Shown in pieces: positions 61,191 to 64,000 of a stretch of 64,000 bases of DNA. Location of the stretch: positions 108,405 to 172,404 of the forward strand of contig NZ_NMQR01000006.1 of assembly GCF_003545805.1 (NCBI RefSeq), in the 5' to 3' direction. This DNA comes from Photorhabdus sp. CRCIA-P01. GTDB lineage: Bacteria > Pseudomonadota > Gammaproteobacteria > Enterobacterales > Enterobacteriaceae. Within the stretch, counting starts at the first letter, position 1. Every line of letters begins with the position of its first letter. Under the pieces are notes generated by a model. That model searched no databases. It was given only the letters and a program-made list of their open reading frames with translations, and was not told the origin of the DNA. Made by a program: the position numbers and the translations under genes.

Positions 61191-61370
61191 GTGTCGCCAT
61201 CGGCAAAATCCGATGGTCAAGGGGTCGCAGCCTTGGATTCATCAACACTGGTAAAGACTATTTACCAGTGTGCCTGCTATCGCACCTTCTATGGCGGTTC
61301 AGGCAGGGGAGACTAACGTCTCGCTGGTTTGATGAATCCCAGTACTGCGAACCCTGTTTGAATCGCCACC
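61191..61370 (+). ncRNA. Structured phage RNA, C4-antisense-like candidate
   Basis: Several exact pairings are seen: CCATCGG with CCGATGG (near 61197-61216), a 10-bp hairpin ACACTGGTAA with TTACCAGTGT (61245-61271), and an 11-base long-range pair GGATTCATCAA (61235-61245) with TTGATGAATCC (61329-61339) that closes a multi-branch junction. The layout is like the C4 antisense RNAs that control antirepressor genes of P1- and P4-type phages. It lies just upstream of a Ner-like regulator. The family name is an inference; no covariance check was possible. Confidence 0.45.
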
Positions 61371-61391
61371 ACCAAAGAGGTAAGCAGGAAT

Positions 61392-61712
61392 ATGAAAAAA
61401 GACTGGCACACCGCCGATATTATCGCTGCGATACGTAAGAAGAATAAAACGCTGGCATCATTATCCAGAGAGCACGGCTTAAGTTCTTCAACATTAGCCA
61501 ATGCTTTAACGCGCCCCTGGCCTAAAGGGGAATTACTGATTGCTCAGGAAATTGGTGTCACCCCTGCTGAAATATGGCCCAGTCGGTATTTTGACGAAAA
61601 TAAGCAGCCTATCAAACGAACCGTCCGACATGATTTACCAAACAATTCCGATATCACATCAGTTATTTCTATATCCGAAAAAGTAACGACAACTTTTAAA
61701 CCACTAAACTAA
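61392..61712 (+). CDS. Ner/Nlp-type phage transcriptional regulator
   Basis: A 106-residue DNA-binding protein of the Nlp/Ner family (phage Mu Ner, E. coli SfsB): DWHTADIIAAIRKKNKTLAS, LSREHGLSSSTLANALTRPW and PKGELLIAQEIGVTPAEIWPSRY form the helix-turn-helix. The C-terminal tail after about residue 78 is unlike the family. A ribosome site AAGAGGTAAGCAGG precedes the ATG. In a phage it would repress early genes; the target here is not known. Confidence 0.85.
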   Translation: MKKDWHTADIIAAIRKKNKTLASLSREHGLSSSTLANALTRPWPKGELLIAQEIGVTPAEIWPSRYFDENKQPIKRTVRHDLPNNSDITSVISISEKVTTTFKPLN

Positions 61713-61797
61713 TATAACACTCTGAATTATCAGTTTCTTATTACACTCATTGTCCATTCTTTAATATCAGAATTGTATTCAAGCTCTATGAAGGTGT
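61713..61797. other. Short spacer after the Ner-like gene
   Basis: No gene is seen. Confidence 0.3.
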
Positions 61798-61850
61798 AAA
61801 AAAGCCCGCATGTTGCGGGCGAGATAATTGTGTTTCAGACCATCGAAACA
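61798..61850 (-). ncRNA. Small RNA 3' end candidate with terminator
   Basis: On the minus strand TGTGTTTC pairs with GAAACACA, and nine bases later GCCCGCAACATGCGGGC forms a second hairpin followed by six T, a good terminator. No protein gene ends here on the minus strand, and the DinQ-like gene has its own terminator further up. So either a small RNA ends here or this is a phage leftover. Its 5' end is unknown. Confidence 0.4.
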
Positions 61851-62120
61851 CAACCCCGTAGCGCTGATTGATACCGCATTTAAAAAGGCATCCCAATGTT
61901 ATTATGTGTATGACTCACAATTGTTTAACCATATCAAGCGATTAACTCATTAATTTCATTATACTAATCTGTTGACTACCCCCATACTACCGGAACAATA
62001 ATCGCCTGATTACTGATTCAAATCCAGTAGGGATTGCCAAATTTAAGCTTTTAAATCAGTATTTTTGTGAAGGGTAAAGATTATAAAACACAGTAGCTTG
62101 ATCAAAAGCGGTAAATGTTA
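61851..62120. other. Non-coding spacer
   Basis: No coding frame of useful size is seen. A plus-strand promoter-like pair (TTGACT near 61972, then CAATAAT after 17 bases) is possible but weak. Confidence 0.3.
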
Positions 62121-62151
62121 AAGGCCACCGGGAGGTTACCCCGATGGCCTT
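62121..62151 (-). terminator. Terminator of the DinQ-like gene
   Basis: On the minus strand AAGGCCATCGGG pairs with CCCGGTGGCCTT around a short loop, with one mismatch, then TTTAACATTT. It lies about 20 bases after the small gene's stop. Confidence 0.65.
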
Positions 62152-62168
62152 AGCTACGTTTCCGTTAT

Positions 62169-62252
62169 CTATTTCAGAAATGCACGGATCAGCTCTAAAA
62201 GCGCGATTAACGCTTTGAGAACGATGATAGCAGTGTCAATAAATGCTTTCAC
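62169..62252 (-). CDS. DinQ-like small membrane toxin peptide
   Basis: A 27-codon gene starting at GTG (62252) and ending TAG at 62171-62169. The peptide is one hydrophobic helix with the core AIIVLKALIALLELIR, nearly the same as the core of E. coli DinQ as I remember it (AIIVLGALIALLELIR), a type I toxin that depolarises the inner membrane. It also resembles TisB. GGAG seven bases before the GTG is a strong ribosome site. A promoter at 62454-62481 would give an mRNA with a leader of about 195 bases, as in dinQ, where the leader is the target of the antisense RNA AgrB. No LexA box was found. It lies in phage-type DNA behind tmRNA. Confidence 0.75.
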   Translation of the reverse strand: MKAFIDTAIIVLKALIALLELIRAFLK

Positions 62253-62453
62253 CCGTTTGCTCCAGTTAGGAGCACGACTTAACCAGCCATTGCCTTTACG
62301 CTGCCTGTCCGGCTGGCTTCCATCAAGTCAGTTAAGGAATATCGCGCTCTGACCGAGGCACTGAATCAGCACCACCTGTACTCAGCCAGGACTTACGAAA
62401 ACTTGCGTCAGAGATACACAGGCCAGAACGCTACCCCAAACTAACAGCCGTTG

Positions 62454-62481
62454 ATTATAGGTTTATTTTCAGATGATTCAA
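62454..62481 (-). promoter_or_regulatory. Promoter of the DinQ-like gene
   Basis: On the minus strand TTGAAT, a 16-base spacer and a perfect TATAAT. It points at the small toxin gene about 200 bases away. Confidence 0.6.
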
Positions 62482-62507
62482 TCAATTGAAGTGATGAGTT
62501 GGTAAAA

Positions 62508-62540
62508 ACAAAAAAACCAACTGGTGAGGTTGGCTTTTTT
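62508..62540. terminator. Bidirectional terminator between toxin and baseplate genes
   Basis: CCAAC and GTTGG form a short stem with AAAAAA before it and TTTTTT after it on both strands. On the minus strand it would end transcription from the baseplate gene; on the plus strand it could end an RNA running antisense to the DinQ-like leader. Confidence 0.6.
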
Positions 62541-62703
62541 GTTTTTACCCATACAGGGTAGAGGTATCTTTTGTGCTATTACCAAGATTGGTAGCCTCAG
62601 TCCTAGCGCGATATTCCTTAACTGACATAACCAGTCTAATACCTATAGCATAAAATATCAACCTAGGGTACAGCGTAAAGAACCTCACACAAATGGACGA
62701 TAT
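62541..62703. other. Spacer after the baseplate gene
   Basis: No gene is seen between the terminator-like hairpin and the baseplate gene stop. Confidence 0.3.
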
Positions 62704-64000
62704 TCACCCAATCACCGGCAAATATTTCTGTTTCAGTCCATCGGATTTATAGACCGTGTTCCTTATCGCGCTGGCGTTCTCCGGCGTGCCTGTGTTATGG
62801 TGCGTATGCGCGGCGGTCAGTTCCGCTAATTCCTTAACCACATCCAGCGTCTCTAACATCAAAGTCATAACGTTGATTTGCTGGCTGCCCACCCAGACCA
62901 CTGGCGCGACGATTTCTTGCCGGGCTCCGGAGATGCTCTGCTTAAGCAGGCCAATTTTTTCTATCAGCGTTTGCCCGATTTCGATATTGGCCTCTTTCCC
63001 CACACTGGCAATGAAATTTGATGATGTCGCCACACTATAGTCACCGTCTGCGATTTGCTGGACAGCACCCGCCAACAGCATAGACGTGCCCAAAACCGTG
63101 GTCTTATCCGTGGCCTGTATCGTGGTTCCCCGTGCGACTACCGTGCGTGTTTCCGTGTCTGCCCTGACTTCACGGTGCATGGACGATTCGTTAATGGTCT
63201 GGTCAGTCTGACGAATCCAACTCCCCTCCTGCGTGACGCGCTGCGAAACTTCCGCCCGCTGCTGCTGCAATTGTTCGCCTGGCTTGATATCGGGTAAGGT
63301 ATTGCCCTGGCTTAATGTCTGCCGGATAAAGGGCTTGTCCGGCCTGCCCGCCTCAAAAGCGATTTCAACCACCGTTCCGACTGGCGGATATTGAAACAGA
63401 CCGGATTCACTGCCCGCCATCGGCAAAGGCAGCGGGACAGCGTGGTAAACAGGGACAGCGGCATCCTGACCATCATTATCTAACAATTGAACATCAACGG
63501 CATAGCGCGGTCGGAATGGGTCGGAAATATCACCGCTAACCGTGCTTTCGGTGTGTGCCTCAATGCGGGCAAATTTGGGTAAGTGCAACCCTGCCGACAA
63601 TTCGGGGTAGACGGCATCAATCTGGCGCTGCATGGGCGTTCTGGTCTGAGACTGACCGATCAATTCGTTGATGGCTTCCCATGTAATCACCATGTTTTCA
63701 TTATTCAGATTAACTTTGTTCAGCCGGTGCTGATTGACTACCACACCTGGGCGCAACGATGGGATCATGGGAATGGTCATGGCATTGCCCGCCGTCTGGC
63801 GCTGGCTAAATTCATTGGGGATCTCTACCGGTTTCCCCGCAAACATCGAATGCGCCCCACTGCCGACATAAACCGAGCCATCCGGCAATTGATACCAGAG
63901 ATAATCCTCAATCGAAAAAACCTGCCCAAGATTAGCCAGCAACTGATAGCCGGTACCATAATGGGTAAAATGCGGGATAGGTGTCTCCGTATAAGGGGCA
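62704..64000 (-). CDS. VgrG/gp5-like phage baseplate spike protein, partial
   Basis: The frame is open to the window edge, so the N-terminus is missing; about 432 codons are visible. After a first domain (LPDGSVYVGSGAHSMFAGKP, VVNQHRLNKVN) comes an OB-fold segment typical of spike proteins: YAVDVQLLDNDGQ, LPLPMAGSESGLFQYPPVGT, VVEIAFEAGRPDKPFIR. Repeats with many Thr/Val/Gln (about 235-330 of the visible part) resemble the needle of gp5/VgrG. It is the first tail gene of the phage or island beyond tmRNA. The exact family is not certain: Mu-type spike and type VI VgrG are both possible. Confidence 0.65.
   Translation of the reverse strand, partial: APYTETPIPHFTHYGTGYQLLANLGQVFSIEDYLWYQLPDGSVYVGSGAHSMFAGKPVEIPNEFSQRQTAGNAMTIPMIPSLRPGVVVNQHRLNKVNLNNENMVITWEAINELIGQSQTRTPMQRQIDAVYPELSAGLHLPKFARIEAHTESTVSGDISDPFRPRYAVDVQLLDNDGQDAAVPVYHAVPLPLPMAGSESGLFQYPPVGTVVEIAFEAGRPDKPFIRQTLSQGNTLPDIKPGEQLQQQRAEVSQRVTQEGSWIRQTDQTINESSMHREVRADTETRTVVARGTTIQATDKTTVLGTSMLLAGAVQQIADGDYSVATSSNFIASVGKEANIEIGQTLIEKIGLLKQSISGARQEIVAPVVWVGSQQINVMTLMLETLDVVKELAELTAAHTHHNTGTPENASAIRNTVYKSDGLKQKYLPVIG

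Noticed and set aside
62290..62445. Plus-strand frame reading LASIKSVKEYRALTEALNQ
   Set aside because: It has no start codon or ribosome site and lies opposite the DinQ-like mRNA leader; it may be a remnant, but a gene cannot be supported.
62253..62600. LexA box for the DinQ-like gene
   Set aside because: CTGTACTCAGCCAGG near 62390 has one half-site only, and no CTGT-N8-ACAG pattern was found near the promoter.
60544..64000. Integrase gene next to tmRNA
   Set aside because: No frame with tyrosine or serine recombinase motifs was found in this part.

Overview
The window reads as a chromosome segment of an insect-associated member of the Enterobacterales, most likely Photorhabdus. The core gene order is that of enteric bacteria: glrK-qseG-glrR / glnB, purL / mltF / tadA, yfhL / acpS-pdxJ-recO-era-rnc-lepB-lepA-rseCBA-rpoE / nadB / trmN6 / srmB, and ung / grpE / nadK-recN-bamE / rnfH-ratA / smpB-ssrA. 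It is interrupted by ERIC repeats, many related phage tail-fibre genes, a MARTX toxin and a lipase/ankyrin pair, all common in that genus. The genus is inferred from gene content only.

Layout. 1-1.7 kb: AT-rich edge and a broken aldehyde-dehydrogenase gene. 1.7-8 kb (minus): glrK-qseG-glrR-nadE-glnB, headed by a small RNA gene, glmY, with a sigma-54 promoter and three GlrR operators. 8.3-9.1 kb: the mqsRA toxin-antitoxin pair. 9.5-18 kb: purL (PurR box), mltF, a biodegradative arginine decarboxylase and tadA. 18.3-37.8 kb: an accessory island holding an orphan MARTX toxin gene of 3184 codons. It is flanked by one tail-fibre gene on the left and, on the right, by a row of fibre, collar and fibre-assembly genes, with decayed copies, ERIC elements and an IS630 fragment. 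38.1-51.9 kb: housekeeping genes for ribosome maturation, signal peptidase, the sigma-E stress regulon, NAD synthesis and RNA helicase. 51.9-53.5 kb: lipase plus ankyrin protein, probably effector and immunity. 54-60.5 kb: DNA repair (ung, recN), grpE, nadK, bamE, ratA/rnfH, smpB and tmRNA. 60.5-64 kb: phage-derived sequence behind tmRNA with a structured RNA, a Ner-like regulator, a DinQ-like small membrane toxin and a spike-type baseplate protein cut by the window edge.

How the parts connect. GlrK/GlrR drives glmY and is transcribed just downstream of it. A glutamine-dependent NAD synthetase sits between glrR and glnB, linking NAD synthesis to a nitrogen-sensing gene. RpoE has its own sigma-E promoter and lies with its anti-sigma regulators. 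recN has two LexA boxes. SmpB and tmRNA lie together.

The most interesting parts are: (i) a 96-bp perfect inverted repeat on both sides of the MARTX gene, inside two tail-fibre genes, which could invert 14 kb and swap fibre tips; (ii) a cysteine-free candidate effector module in the MARTX toxin; (iii) a DinQ-like toxin of 27 codons with promoter, ribosome site and terminator; (iv) the complete glmY control region; and (v) the lipase/ankyrin pair.
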